Below the pieces are notes generated by a model that saw nothing but the letters and a program-made list of their open reading frames with translations, did no database searches and was not told where the DNA came from. Positions 7,568-17,157 of a DNA stretch of 30,083 nucleotides are shown here, piece after piece (the first letter of the stretch is position 1; each line of letters opens with the position of its first letter). Origin of the DNA: CAMTWB01 sp037441775. GTDB taxonomy: Bacteria; Desulfobacterota; Syntrophia; Syntrophales; CAMTWB01. The stretch spans positions 1 through 30,083 of the forward strand of contig JBBIRO010000039.1 in the NCBI GenBank assembly GCA_037441775.1, read 5' to 3'. Made by a program: the position numbers and the translations under genes.

Positions 7568-9420
7568 AGCGCCTCTCTAAGACCTGAAAAACGGCTGATT
7601 CTCCTTTCGATGGCCCGCTTGAGCACATCTTCTTTTCCCCAGATCGCCACCGTTTGTCTTCCCCGGGTGATGGCCGTATAGATCAGCTCCCTCGTCAGAA
7701 TTGGCGAATCAGTATCCGGCAAGACGATCAGGACATTATTATATTCTGAGCCCTGCGCTTTATGGATCGTCATGGCGTAAATAGTTTCGTTCTCCGGCAA
7801 AATATTGAGCGGAATCCTCCGCATTCCCTCCGGATGATCATAGGCGGGGAAAAAGACGCTCAACTGGTCTTCCCGGTTTTCCGGGTCCGGCAGCATAATC
7901 CCCACGTCACCGTTGAACAGGCCCAGATCATAGTTGTTTTTGGCAATCATAATCGGCCGTCCGGGATAAAACTGTCCCCTGCCGGCACAAATTCTTTCAT
8001 TTCTCAGGATGATTTCTATTAGATGATTGAAAGCCAAAGAACCGTACTGCCCCTGTCTTAGAGCGCACAGAATGGCAAAATCACTGAAAAGATTAAAAAC
8101 CTCTTCTGGCTGGGCGCCTTTTTTAACGGCGGCGAAATATGCCCTGATCCGCGGCAGAAAATAACTTTCCAGCAGCGGGGAGATTTTTTTTGGCGGCGGC
8201 AGCTCTTCCCAGCGCAGGCCATCCGTGGGGTGCGACTTCAGCAAGTCCACCGCAGCAGACGCAGCGCCAGCGACGACCGCCCGGCTCAGCCGACCTATGG
8301 GGCTTGCCGGCGCAAAGCGGTAATTATCCTTAAGCTCGATCATGGTGTCCTGAATGGCGGGGCCAGAACGGGTCTTAATTCTTTTCAGGTCGCCTTCCTC
8401 AAGATAATGTTTCAGCAGCTCGTAGACTTCATAATTGAAAACGTCCTCAGTATCTCCGTGAAGATCAGCAAATACCGAACCCGCCTCAATTGATCCCAGT
8501 TGATTGCGGTCACCAAGCAAAAGCAGCGAAGCCGAATCCGGCAAGGCGCAAAAGAGCTTTGCCGTCAACGATATATCCAGCATGGAAGCTTCATCGAGGA
8601 TCAACAGGTCACAGTCCAGTGGGTCATTGCCTGCAGCAACTAAGGATCCCTCAAGTCGCCCGCGGCCCATAAGCCGATGAACGGTGCTTGCCCGGTTATC
8701 CATGTCCAGGTTGCTGCCCGGAGAGAGCAAGGACTTGCTGCTAACTGCCTCCTGTAGCCGGGCCGCTGCCTTGCCAGTCGGTGCGGCCAGCAATAACCCA
8801 GATAGTCTGTCGCTGGCCAGTTGCCGCAAAAAAGAAATAATTCTGATTACCGCCGTAGTTTTACCCGTACCGGGACCGCCGGAAATCACCGTCAGTCGAT
8901 TTACGGCACAAAGCAAGGTGGCGACAATCGGCAATGCGTGCGAGCCGTCAGCCGCATCCGGATATACTGATCTTAATAAATCTTTTACCCGCTCTGTCGG
9001 AACATCCTTCAGGTATCCCGCTGCGCCTTCCCGCGCCGACCGGGGAAGGCGACGGCGAATATTTTCAATGAGGGAGGTTTCATATTTAAAATACTTATGG
9101 AGGTAAAGGCGGTGAGAATCGTCTAGAATCAAGGGGCGATAGTCTCCTGGCATCCCAACTAGTGAGCTATCGAGGAGCAACTCCCGCCACCGCCTGACAT
9201 CAGGGAGCACTATATCCAGCGCCGCGGGCTGATTGATGACCCTTAGGCCGGCCATATCCTTCAGATTTATGCAGATACTGCCATCCTGCAGGGCCTTGCT
9301 GACCAGGGCGGCGGCGGCGTAAATTGCCGGTGATCCTCCACCTTTCGCCATACGGTTCAGGACGCGGGCAAAGTGGCTGTCGATCATGTTAAATGAGGGG
9401 TAAATGGCATTCATGATCAT
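7555..9420 (-). CDS. recD: exodeoxyribonuclease V alpha subunit RecD
   Basis: This is the 5'-3' helicase subunit of RecBCD, which processes double-strand breaks. It shows Walker A GGPGTGKTT (181-189), motif Ia LLAAPTGKAAARL (210-222), Walker B DEASM (276-280), motif III LLGDRNQL (301-308), and C-terminally IHKAQGSEY (552-560) and YTAITRG (581-587), all characteristic of RecD. It has 621 residues, close to enteric RecD. Start choice is uncertain: ATGs at 9420, 9414 and 9387 all lack a clear ribosome-binding site. It is the third gene after recC and recB, separated from recB by 200 bases that hold repeat copy B, which may have displaced the original translation signal. Confidence 0.93.
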   Translation of the reverse strand: MIMNAIYPSFNMIDSHFARVLNRMAKGGGSPAIYAAAALVSKALQDGSICINLKDMAGLRVINQPAALDIVLPDVRRWRELLLDSSLVGMPGDYRPLILDDSHRLYLHKYFKYETSLIENIRRRLPRSAREGAAGYLKDVPTERVKDLLRSVYPDAADGSHALPIVATLLCAVNRLTVISGGPGTGKTTAVIRIISFLRQLASDRLSGLLLAAPTGKAAARLQEAVSSKSLLSPGSNLDMDNRASTVHRLMGRGRLEGSLVAAGNDPLDCDLLILDEASMLDISLTAKLFCALPDSASLLLLGDRNQLGSIEAGSVFADLHGDTEDVFNYEVYELLKHYLEEGDLKRIKTRSGPAIQDTMIELKDNYRFAPASPIGRLSRAVVAGAASAAVDLLKSHPTDGLRWEELPPPKKISPLLESYFLPRIRAYFAAVKKGAQPEEVFNLFSDFAILCALRQGQYGSLAFNHLIEIILRNERICAGRGQFYPGRPIMIAKNNYDLGLFNGDVGIMLPDPENREDQLSVFFPAYDHPEGMRRIPLNILPENETIYAMTIHKAQGSEYNNVLIVLPDTDSPILTRELIYTAITRGRQTVAIWGKEDVLKRAIERRISRFSGLREALWKL

Positions 9421-9465
9421 TGCGGGAATAAAATTCGCGACTAAAGTTTTTCTTTGTCAAATCCC

Positions 9466-9607
9466 GTCGGCTTCGTAAAAAGTCCTGGTGCTTACGATCA
9501 AGCAAAATCCATCCCTTCGACGGGCTCAGGGCAGGCTCTTTGCTGGTCAACGCGAGCATTTTGCACCATGCGCGCTCAAGCCTTGCGAGCTTTTTACCGC
9601 GCCGGCC
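9466..9607 (-). repeat. intergenic repeat element, family 1, copy B (inverted relative to copy A)
   Basis: The left edge GTCGGCTTCGTAAAAAGTC (9466-9484), followed by GGTGCTTACGATCAAGC, matches the right part of copy A read on the other strand. The right edge, read on the minus strand from 9607, gives GCGGTAAAAAGCTCGCA and then GGCTTGAGCGCGCA, matching the left part of copy A (AAAAAGTTCGCAGGTCTTGA). The centre differs from A and contains a separate short repeat at 9513-9538. It fills most of the gap between recB and recD and encodes nothing I can recognise. Confidence 0.7.
9513..9538. repeat. short widespread repeat of the CCCTTCGACGGGCTCAGGGC type
   Basis: CCCTTCGACGGGCTCAGGGC followed by AGGCTC is a near-palindromic sequence that I recognise from many unrelated bacterial genomes, where it is often wrongly translated as peptides such as PSTGSGQ or SLRRAQGR. 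Here it sits in the middle of repeat copy B, as if inserted into it. Its biological role is unknown to me. Confidence 0.6.
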
Positions 9608-9620
9608 AAAAATTGCAGCT

Positions 9621-12600
9621 TCACGGAGTTCTTACCGCTTTATCAGTCCGGCCTTCCCCCAAGAGCCGCTGCATATCTTGAATCAATCCCGCCGGCGGGA
9701 GGTCGTGGTAAACACCAAACTCCCGCCCCGCAAGGGGACAGATACCCCGCAGGAAGAGATAATAGACCCCCCCGAAATGCTCTTCATAGCGGTAGCCGGG
9801 AATTTTCAACTCCAGGTGTTGATGAACCGCCAGAGTATAGACCAGGTACTGAAATACGTAAAGTGAATCCACCATTTCCCCAGTCAGGATGTCTCGCCGG
9901 TAATCGGTTATTTTTGCGCCCAGGAAGTTTGATTTCCAGTCCACGAGATAATATCGACCACGGAAAAAAAAGATCAGGTCAATGAACCCGCGCATAAAAC
10001 CACTTACCGGTTGCAGCAAAAGCCTGGGCAGGATCGAGGCAAAAATGGGGTTAGTCTCCCTATAGGGATTAAATATGGCCCACAGTAGTTCTTTATTCAG
10101 CCTCTCCAAGGGGTAACAGAAGGACATTTCATCTATGCGGTCTTTTTTCCCTATGGAGCAAAGCCGCATTTCCCGGCCATCGAGCGGCAGGCTTGTCACG
10201 CGATTTAACATGGTTAATATCTCTGTCGTCAATGCCCCCGGCAGGCCATGAAGAAGCAGTTTCTCCTCTACAATATTCCTGGTTATTGAGGAGTTTACTT
10301 CGGTAAAATCAACGGATCCAATAATATCATGCAGCATCGTCCCCGTCTGGGCGCCCCGGGGTATTGAGTAGTAGCATTCCTGAGCGGTCAAATCTCCTGT
10401 CTCCTCATCTTCCGGGCTGTCTGGTACCCAGGATAAAGCCGCTGGGGCATCGTAATCGGGCGCTTCAACCGTCCTTATGTTTAATGAGCCGGTCATTATG
10501 TTGCTGGCGCTGGTGACTCGCCAGGAATTGTCTATTGCTCCCTGGAAGCGACGATAGTCAAGACTGGCGGCCGTCAGCGGGTTGCAATGAATCACTGAGG
10601 CGCCATCCGGTTCAGGTAGTGCCGATAGGTGGATGCTGTCGCCATATCCTTCGACAAGCCGCTCCATGTCTCTAAGAAAACCCTCTTCATCCGGCACCAT
10701 ACCGTTATGCAGCAGATAGGCGGCGGCAGACCGGTCTTCATTTTTGAAACGTCCCCAGACAAAATATGACCGGTATTTTGCCCGGGTAAGCGCTACGTAA
10801 AGGAGGCGGCACTCCTCCGCCAAGGTTTCGTCGCGGTACCATTCCCAATGCCGGGGCAGCGGCGCGGCGGAAAGCCAGCCGGTTGGGCGGTAATCATTTT
10901 CTCGATCGTGAAAGGAAAAAAAGTCTTTGTCTAACTCGCCGGCACTCCAGGAAAAAGGGCAAAATACTATGGGATATTCAAGACCTTTACTTTTATGAAT
11001 GGTAACGATCCGCACCGCGCTATGCTCGCTCTCCAGGCGCAGCTGCTCCTCCCTATTATTTCCTTGCCTGCCGGCCAAAAAATTCAAACCGGCTTCCCGG
11101 ATTTTTTGTGAGAGAAATAATGCCAGACCTGTGGGTGTCAGGCGTCGCTCTCTTTCTGCCTGGTGTAGCAGTTCCATCAGATGAAGGATATCAGTCAGAG
11201 CCCTTTCACCGTTAGCAGCGGCAATGATTTTTTCCTGTGTCCCTTCCTCCTGCAGCAAACGACGGAAAAAGAAGATACAACCATGTTTCTGGGCGGTTTC
11301 GCTGTAAGCACGAAATCTGGGCATCCAGGTTTGACGCAGGGTATTTTCACGTTTAATATTATCCAAGGCCAGCGCGTCCATACCAAAAAACCTGGTGCCC
11401 AGCGCGGCTATCAGGCGGCTTTCATCTCCGGGCGCCGCAATTGCCGCAAGGATCCGCCCCATCTCCTGGGCCTCGTCAGTATGGTAAACGCTGCCCGCCC
11501 CATAGACAATACTTTTGATCCCCAGGATGGCAAGCTTCTCCCGCATCAAGCGGGCCTCATGGTTTTTACGAACTAAAACGGCAATATCGCGCGCTTCGAG
11601 ACGCCGGCCGTCAATTGTGGCCCTCCCTTGCCCGGCCAGCCGCAAGAGCCGGTCTATTTCCCCCGCCACGGCGATGGCCACCTTTGGTCTGGCACGGGTC
11701 CTGCCGATCGGCGACGATGGCCCTTTTTTCGTGTCTGATTCATTCAGCAGGTACCAAATTTGCAGCGGCGCCGGCGGCAGGCCGATCAATTTAAGACCAG
11801 ATTCCCCCTTCTCATCTAAGGCTAACGAAGGTTCAAAGACAATATCTTCATTAATGAACGGGGCGGGGCGGTTGCTGAAGATACGATTAACCGCTGCTAT
11901 AAGACGGCAATCCGAACGTCGATTGACCCTTTTGGTATATTTCGCCGCTGTCTCACGGGCGGCTTTTAGGTAGGAAAAAACATCGGCGCCGCGAAAGGCA
12001 TAGATCGCCTGTTTAGGATCCCCAATGTAAAAAGTGCTGATTCCGGCCTCGCTGAAGAGCTTCCGAAAAATAGCATACTGAATTTCGTCAGTATCCTGAA
12101 ACTCGTCGACTAATGCTGCCATATACCGCTGCCGGATTACTGCCGCCATGTTTTGACCGTTTTTACTTTCAAGAACCTGCAGAACTTTAAGCAGCAAATC
12201 ATCAAAGTTCAACCCATGTTGTTCCTCCCGGCGGCGGGCAGCCTCCCGCCTGGCCCTTGCGATCAGACCAAGGGTCAGGTCATGAAGGTACCCATTAAAA
12301 GTCTGCTTTAGTTCGTCATAGGCAAGATACAGCTCCTGGGCCAGACAAAAAATCTGATCTTCCGGAGTCTCCCTTCCTTTGTTGGTCTTTTTTCTCAGGT
12401 AAGAGGAAGTGATCTTTTCCCAATCATCCGGCAGGGGAAAATGCGGACTGGGGCCACTGAGGAAACCATCAACGGCGGCAAGCACAGCTTCGGTCTTGTC
12501 GGGAGCAAATACACCCTGGTTGAGGGCAGGGCTCAGGATTTTTCCTCTGATCCGATCCCGGCCTCTTTCCCACTCTGATTTGAAAAACATCAGCATCTCC

Positions 12601-13259
12601 AGATAGCGATCAGTATCCCGCTTAAGGTCTTCCCTGATAACGCCGTTTTCTTGCGGCATAATCTCCAGGTAAGGATTCTGGAGCGCGTTTTTGACCAGAC
12701 TTCTTAGTAATTTGGGTTTGGTCCCCTGCCGTAAGGCATAGGCCACAAATTCCGGTAGCTCATGATAAAAAGTCCGGCGGTAATGATCATCAAGGATCTG
12801 ATCTAATAATTCATCCGCTACATCCAGCGCCTCAATTTCAAAAAAACTGCCTGACTCGAAGGCGTAATCCGCTAGAATCCTCAGGCAAAAACCATGAATG
12901 GTATAGACCGCCGCTTCATCGAAACTGCTTATGGCATTAACGATGCTCATTAAGGCAGCGGGCCTTTTTCCTGCGACTTCATAAACGGCAGACATCTCTT
13001 CAAGCAAGGGATCATCAACCTTGATTCCCATAAAGCAGTCGCGAGCGCTGCCCAGACGCCGCCTGATCCGATCCCTGAGTTCGTCGGTGGCCGCCTGAGT
13101 AAAACTCACTACCAGGATATTGCGCGGGGCAAGATTTTTCTCCAAAATCAGCCTTAGGTAGAGGTCGGTCAACGCCCAGGTCTTGCCACAGCCGGCATTA
13201 GCCTCAATCAGGGCGGCGCACTCCAGGGTTATCTTCAGAGGATCAAAAGTATTGCTCAT
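9621..13259 (-). CDS. recB: exodeoxyribonuclease V beta subunit RecB (helicase-nuclease)
   Basis: This is the 3'-5' helicase and only nuclease subunit of RecBCD. Motifs: Walker A ANAGCGKT (20-27), motif Ia VVSFTQAATDELRDRIR, motif II LVDEFQDTDEIQ, motif III YIGDPKQAIYAFRGAD, motif V VTIHKSKGLEYPIV, motif VI YVALTRAKYR. The C-terminal nuclease domain is intact, with H977 in GTMLHDIIG, D1094 in FIDLIFF, D1107 and K1109 in DWKSN, and QYLVY from Q1137. The protein has 1212 residues, near the enteric size of about 1180. The start codon forms an ATGA overlap with the recC stop (13256-13259). The family is unmistakable; the only oddity is the repeat-filled gap after its stop. Confidence 0.96.
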   Translation of the reverse strand: MSNTFDPLKITLECAALIEANAGCGKTWALTDLYLRLILEKNLAPRNILVVSFTQAATDELRDRIRRRLGSARDCFMGIKVDDPLLEEMSAVYEVAGKRPAALMSIVNAISSFDEAAVYTIHGFCLRILADYAFESGSFFEIEALDVADELLDQILDDHYRRTFYHELPEFVAYALRQGTKPKLLRSLVKNALQNPYLEIMPQENGVIREDLKRDTDRYLEMLMFFKSEWERGRDRIRGKILSPALNQGVFAPDKTEAVLAAVDGFLSGPSPHFPLPDDWEKITSSYLRKKTNKGRETPEDQIFCLAQELYLAYDELKQTFNGYLHDLTLGLIARARREAARRREEQHGLNFDDLLLKVLQVLESKNGQNMAAVIRQRYMAALVDEFQDTDEIQYAIFRKLFSEAGISTFYIGDPKQAIYAFRGADVFSYLKAARETAAKYTKRVNRRSDCRLIAAVNRIFSNRPAPFINEDIVFEPSLALDEKGESGLKLIGLPPAPLQIWYLLNESDTKKGPSSPIGRTRARPKVAIAVAGEIDRLLRLAGQGRATIDGRRLEARDIAVLVRKNHEARLMREKLAILGIKSIVYGAGSVYHTDEAQEMGRILAAIAAPGDESRLIAALGTRFFGMDALALDNIKRENTLRQTWMPRFRAYSETAQKHGCIFFFRRLLQEEGTQEKIIAAANGERALTDILHLMELLHQAERERRLTPTGLALFLSQKIREAGLNFLAGRQGNNREEQLRLESEHSAVRIVTIHKSKGLEYPIVFCPFSWSAGELDKDFFSFHDRENDYRPTGWLSAAPLPRHWEWYRDETLAEECRLLYVALTRAKYRSYFVWGRFKNEDRSAAAYLLHNGMVPDEEGFLRDMERLVEGYGDSIHLSALPEPDGASVIHCNPLTAASLDYRRFQGAIDNSWRVTSASNIMTGSLNIRTVEAPDYDAPAALSWVPDSPEDEETGDLTAQECYYSIPRGAQTGTMLHDIIGSVDFTEVNSSITRNIVEEKLLLHGLPGALTTEILTMLNRVTSLPLDGREMRLCSIGKKDRIDEMSFCYPLERLNKELLWAIFNPYRETNPIFASILPRLLLQPVSGFMRGFIDLIFFFRGRYYLVDWKSNFLGAKITDYRRDILTGEMVDSLYVFQYLVYTLAVHQHLELKIPGYRYEEHFGGVYYLFLRGICPLAGREFGVYHDLPPAGLIQDMQRLLGEGRTDKAVRTP

Positions 13260-16200
13260 AAATGCTTAATCATTACCTCAAATAGCGCCAGTGAGGTTGT
13301 CGCAAATTCTTCATCGATCGGATTTATTTCGGAAAAACATTGCCGCAAGCAGGGTTTTTTTCCGACACCATATTTTGAATCATCGCCAACCCATTGCAGC
13401 CGCGCCGCCTCCAGGGCTTCTCGCTCAGTTTTTTTCCCGGTAATTACCGCCAAAGCGAAATCCCAGGAGAGATCGCCAAATAGCTTCAAGGGCGATCTCA
13501 GCCCTCCCCGGTACCACTTCAGGAGATCCCGCAGGATAAGTTCCGGGTCTGGCGGGGGCCGGTATTGCCAGGTCTTATCCCGGGTAACTAGCAGCGTCCT
13601 TCTGATTTCGACCGGTTTTTCCTGCAAAGCCGCCAAAGGAGGCTTAACATGAAGCTCCCTGCCCGTTTGGGCCGCATTCATAACAACATGCTCGACCCAG
13701 GCGCCCAACAGATCTCGGCCATCCGTTTTTCTAAAGCATTGAATCAGCCGATAGTCGGCAAAAAAGTTTTCCAGCAGCCCATTAATCAAATAACCATCAA
13801 TCTCGATTCCCACCGGGAGCTTTTTGGCAACCGCGTCGCTCCGATAGCTGCTCAAGCGGGAAAAAAACTCCTTAACATCTTGATAACGCTCATTATAATC
13901 TACATCCCCAATTGCGCCATGAGGAAGCATCCCCATAGCTCTTATCAATTGCAAGGCATCTTCCGGCGGCCTGCTTTCAGGTTCCAGCAGCAGTTTAAGA
14001 ATCCTCTGATCCACCTGGTAGCGGTCCAGCCCGGCAAGTTCGAATTTCTCCTTAGCGCTGACGTTTTCTTCACTGTAAAGATAAATTCCCAACCTCTTTT
14101 GCAGAAAATACCGGGCGGGATGACGAAAAAAACGCACCAGGTCTTCAACGGTAATTTTTTTGAACTCATCCGGAGCATCAGGCAATGTTCCCCGGATAAA
14201 CCCTGGCTGCCGCTGCAAATCTGATTCCAGAGCACGGGCGGTCAAGCAATTATGCCGGGAGTAGCTGAACAGACGCGGCTTTTCCAAGCGCCGGGCGTCA
14301 TCTCCCGCAAAAAAGTAAGAGCGGTGAAAAGGTTGCCGGGGATGCCTGGTTACCATCCAATCTTGCGCATTGTTCTGAGCGTTAACCCTTGCGGTAAAGG
14401 CCTGGTCAATATAATCCAGTAGTTCAGAAACCGTAGCCGATGGGGGAATTATAGTGTCATCATAATGGCTCTGGCCAATATAACTGATCGACAGACAATC
14501 TCTGGCCGATAAAATGGTCTGCAGAAAAAGATACCGTTCTTCGTCTCGCCGCGACGGATCACCCGTTTTGGGCTTTTGCATGGTCAAATCAAAGCCAAGC
14601 CGCAAGGACTGACCGGGGAAAGCGTCATAATTCATCCCTAAGAGCCAGATGACGCGACTGGGGATGCCGGCCATAGCAGTAAAGTTACAGAAAGTAATCC
14701 CGCCGGTAACAAATCCAACCGCGGAGGGATTGGCCAGTTTCTTTTTTAAATGGTACTTAAGTGCGGCAAAATCAATTGGCCGCTGAAAGCCGGCCTCTTT
14801 TTCGATTAAGGCCAGGCCCCTTACCTCCCTCAGCAGGCGATTTAGTTCTTCTTGTTGCGCCTCTCCCGTAGGACGGAAGATATCGAGCAGGTTGAACAAA
14901 AATTGCGACCACTGAGATGGGGTCTTGTCATTTTTAATTTCCGCCGAGCCATTGAAGAGCATTTCAATAAACTCCGCCATTTTGCCCAGGGTTGCCGCTA
15001 AATCTCCTTCAACCCCGTCATATGGCATGATACCATGAAAGAGGCGACCCTCTTCATAAGAAAAGGCGTATCCCAAAAAGAGCCTATCGAGACCGGCCTG
15101 CCAGGTGTTTTCGTAAATTGACGGTAAACCTATAGCTTCCTTGCTTTTGGCATCCTGGCCCCAGTGGATCCTGGTTTCTATCACCCAGCGGCGGATTATT
15201 CTCGCCTCCTCCTCAGAGAGGCCAAATCTGTTTCTGATTGGTTCTGCATCCAGAAGTTCAACAAAGCCAGGGGCATCATGGCGACTCTCCAGCAGATCCA
15301 GCAGCTTCAAGAAAGTATTGCCGATAACCCCATCCGCATAATCGTTGCGATTGGCAATGGAAAAAGGGATCCGGGGGGATTCGGCATCGCCGCTGGGGCG
15401 AGATTTGTAAGAGGAGAAAACAGCTTCGATAAAGGGCGCGTAGGCTTCGATATCGGGAGCGAGAACTAAAATATCTTTAGGTTTCAATCCTTCGAGTTGC
15501 TCGAAAAGGAAAAGCAGGTAATCATGCAGAACCTCAATTTCCCGCGAGGGACTATGGCAGGAATGAACCATAAGCGAGCAATCCCCGGCATCGATTATCG
15601 TTTTACTCGCTGCCTTCTTCCCCCTGTCTGTTAAAGTAAAGATATCTTGCTGGATATACCCCAGCATATTTGTGGCTGGCGGCTCCTCCGAAAGATCATG
15701 CTGGTGGAGATCAAGCTCCATCAGGGAGGCGAGAAAATGCCGCCCACCCCGGCCCAGCGAGGCTAAAAGACTATTGCCGCTCTCCAGGTACAGGTCGTTT
15801 GGTTCGAACTGCCGTCCCAGGCTTTTCTCACTGATCAGCCTGACCTGGTTGCCGATTTCCCTCTCGGAACGGATATCGGCCCAATATTCCCTGGAGGGGT
15901 TGAAAAAAAAGAGGTGGACTTCAATATAATTGGATAGCTCCTGAATTATATCCCGGTAAAATACAGGCAGAACGTTTATATTTACCAGCGATATCCGCCT
16001 GGGAAGGGCGAAAAAGTCAATGCCTTCCTCTTTTAATTGCCGAAAAAAAGCGTCCCGCGAGGCCAGGGGACTTTTTCTTCCTCCCGGAGGATACAAGCCC
16101 AACCAGAATCTGGCCTGCCAATCCGCATCCCGGCTGCTTCTGCCTAACGTCTCCCAGGAGCGGATTATTTCGGGCCGAAACAGAAGGTACTTGTCAAAAG

Positions 16201-16651
16201 TCTCAGCCAGACGTTCGGCAAACTGCAAGAGCTTTAACCAGGAATTATTCCGTTGCGCTGCAGGAGATGGGCCGCCTGCCTGGGTGATCCTTGACCAGTC
16301 GGCGATATAGGCGTCCAGGCCATCACCGCCTTCCGCTAAGCTCCGTGAGAGTAAGTCCAGCAGCCTCCAGGTCTCCGATGCCGGTAAAAAATGAGAGAAT
16401 TTTTTTTCTTCCGATCCGTTCAAGCGCGAGAAGAGTTCACTGGTAAAAACACGAGGAAAAATGAAACGCGTATTCGCGCAGATTCCCAATCTCCGGGCAA
16501 GCTCCAGCGAAAGCCATCTTCCCATCCCCACCCCCGGGATTAAAATGGTCTCCTGCTCAAGCGGCGAGCCTAGAGGGTCAGCAAGCAGCCGGGCCAAGCT
16601 ATCGGGCAGTTTTTCAAAGCGATTACTGTAGTACAGGTGCAAACCGGGCAT
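13256..16651 (-). CDS. recC: exodeoxyribonuclease V gamma subunit RecC
   Basis: This is the subunit that holds the complex together and scans for the recombination hotspot in RecBCD. The N-terminus MPGLHLYYSNRFEKLPDSLA and the following IPGVGMGRWLSLELARRLGI are classic RecC. Further hallmarks are IPFSIANR, the GVTFC-like GGITFCNFTAMAGIPSRVIWLLGMN and FPGQ. I choose the ATG at 16651 (1131 residues, close to the enteric 1122) because AAGGA lies 7 bases upstream and the family begins there. An in-frame ATG at 16708 has no ribosome-binding site and would overlap the proposed -10 box. First gene of the operon; no ptrA homologue lies between recC and recB, unlike in Escherichia coli. Confidence 0.94.
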   Translation of the reverse strand: MPGLHLYYSNRFEKLPDSLARLLADPLGSPLEQETILIPGVGMGRWLSLELARRLGICANTRFIFPRVFTSELFSRLNGSEEKKFSHFLPASETWRLLDLLSRSLAEGGDGLDAYIADWSRITQAGGPSPAAQRNNSWLKLLQFAERLAETFDKYLLFRPEIIRSWETLGRSSRDADWQARFWLGLYPPGGRKSPLASRDAFFRQLKEEGIDFFALPRRISLVNINVLPVFYRDIIQELSNYIEVHLFFFNPSREYWADIRSEREIGNQVRLISEKSLGRQFEPNDLYLESGNSLLASLGRGGRHFLASLMELDLHQHDLSEEPPATNMLGYIQQDIFTLTDRGKKAASKTIIDAGDCSLMVHSCHSPSREIEVLHDYLLFLFEQLEGLKPKDILVLAPDIEAYAPFIEAVFSSYKSRPSGDAESPRIPFSIANRNDYADGVIGNTFLKLLDLLESRHDAPGFVELLDAEPIRNRFGLSEEEARIIRRWVIETRIHWGQDAKSKEAIGLPSIYENTWQAGLDRLFLGYAFSYEEGRLFHGIMPYDGVEGDLAATLGKMAEFIEMLFNGSAEIKNDKTPSQWSQFLFNLLDIFRPTGEAQQEELNRLLREVRGLALIEKEAGFQRPIDFAALKYHLKKKLANPSAVGFVTGGITFCNFTAMAGIPSRVIWLLGMNYDAFPGQSLRLGFDLTMQKPKTGDPSRRDEERYLFLQTILSARDCLSISYIGQSHYDDTIIPPSATVSELLDYIDQAFTARVNAQNNAQDWMVTRHPRQPFHRSYFFAGDDARRLEKPRLFSYSRHNCLTARALESDLQRQPGFIRGTLPDAPDEFKKITVEDLVRFFRHPARYFLQKRLGIYLYSEENVSAKEKFELAGLDRYQVDQRILKLLLEPESRPPEDALQLIRAMGMLPHGAIGDVDYNERYQDVKEFFSRLSSYRSDAVAKKLPVGIEIDGYLINGLLENFFADYRLIQCFRKTDGRDLLGAWVEHVVMNAAQTGRELHVKPPLAALQEKPVEIRRTLLVTRDKTWQYRPPPDPELILRDLLKWYRGGLRSPLKLFGDLSWDFALAVITGKKTEREALEAARLQWVGDDSKYGVGKKPCLRQCFSEINPIDEEFATTSLALFEVMIKHL

Positions 16652-16705
16652 GCTCGTTCCTTGGAAGGGCAACATTAGTGCTTTGCCAACTTCAGACTGG
16701 TTAAG

Positions 16706-16734
16706 CATCTATGACAATAAATATAACTTTTCAA
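16706..16734 (-). promoter_or_regulatory. candidate promoter of the recCBD operon
   Basis: On the minus strand TTGAAA (16734-16729) is followed after 17 bases by TAGATG (16711-16706), a good -35 with a weak -10. Transcription would begin near 16699, leaving a leader of about 48 bases before the ATG at 16651. I see no LexA-like operator nearby. Confidence 0.4.
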
Positions 16735-16737
16735 GTC

Positions 16738-16757
16738 TGACGACCTCGTAAAAAGTC
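16738..16757 (+). repeat. solo end of repeat family 1
   Basis: TGACGACCTCGTAAAAAGTC is a 20-base match to the family-1 terminus, here without a second end within the 110 bases before the next gene. It lies in the recC/cytochrome divergent intergenic region, just upstream of the proposed recC -35 box. Confidence 0.65.
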
Positions 16758-16817
16758 ACCCAATAAAATATTATTATGGCCAAAATTGTCCGGTCTATGC
16801 TAAAGTTTTCGCCCTGA

Positions 16818-16833
16818 GCGCTTATTTAAGCGC
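16818..16833. promoter_or_regulatory. small palindrome upstream of the cytochrome gene
   Basis: GCGCTT-ATTT-AAGCGC is a perfect 6-bp inverted repeat about 34 bases before the cytochrome ATG, inside the probable 5' leader. It could be an operator half-site pair or a leader hairpin. Nothing in the sequence says which. Confidence 0.3.
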
Positions 16834-16866
16834 AATCCAGGAAAGATTATGAAGGAGGAACCAAAC

Positions 16867-17148
16867 ATGCGGCGGCTGACACTTATTACGGGGTTTTTTT
16901 TGATGCTTCTCCTGCTGGTCCATTTTTATCCGGCTCCCAGCAGCGCCAACGACAAGGTTGACCCAAAAATCATTTTCGAACAGCGCTGTTCCAAGTGCCA
17001 CAAACTGGACAGATCAAAGCCAATCGAATCCCCAGAGATTTGGAAAACGATCGTCGATAGAATGGCTAAGAAGCGCAACAGCGAAATTTCCGCATCGGAG
17101 GCCATACTTATCACTAAATATCTACAGGAAAACATGGTTAAGAAGTGA
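16867..17148 (+). CDS. small monohaem c-type cytochrome
   Basis: This is a 93-residue exported electron carrier. It has an N-terminal signal peptide (MRRLTLITGFFLMLLLLVHF, likely cleaved after SSA at residue 27), then one haem-binding CSKCH motif (41-45) in the sequence FEQRCSKCHKLDRS. Methionine M66 in the helix WKTIVDRMAKK is the probable second axial ligand, and the C-terminal helix ITKYLQENM is typical of small class I cytochromes. The start is ATG at 16867, with GGAGG 8 bases upstream. The preceding in-frame ATG at 16849 precedes that ribosome-binding site and would spoil the signal peptide. It stands alone, convergent with a DUF4405-like membrane protein that might be a redox partner; that is inference only. 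Confidence 0.85.
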   Translation: MRRLTLITGFFLMLLLLVHFYPAPSSANDKVDPKIIFEQRCSKCHKLDRSKPIESPEIWKTIVDRMAKKRNSEISASEAILITKYLQENMVKK

Positions 17149-17157
17149 CATCTGACT

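Noticed and set aside
16652..16708. Upstream ATG for recC, adding 19 residues
   Set aside because: It has no ribosome-binding site and overlaps the proposed -10 box, while the ATG at 16651 has AAGGA and matches the family N-terminus.
16652..16866. SOS (LexA) control of recCBD
   Set aside because: No convincing LexA-type inverted motif was seen in the intergenic region. The only palindrome (16818-16833) lies on the cytochrome side.
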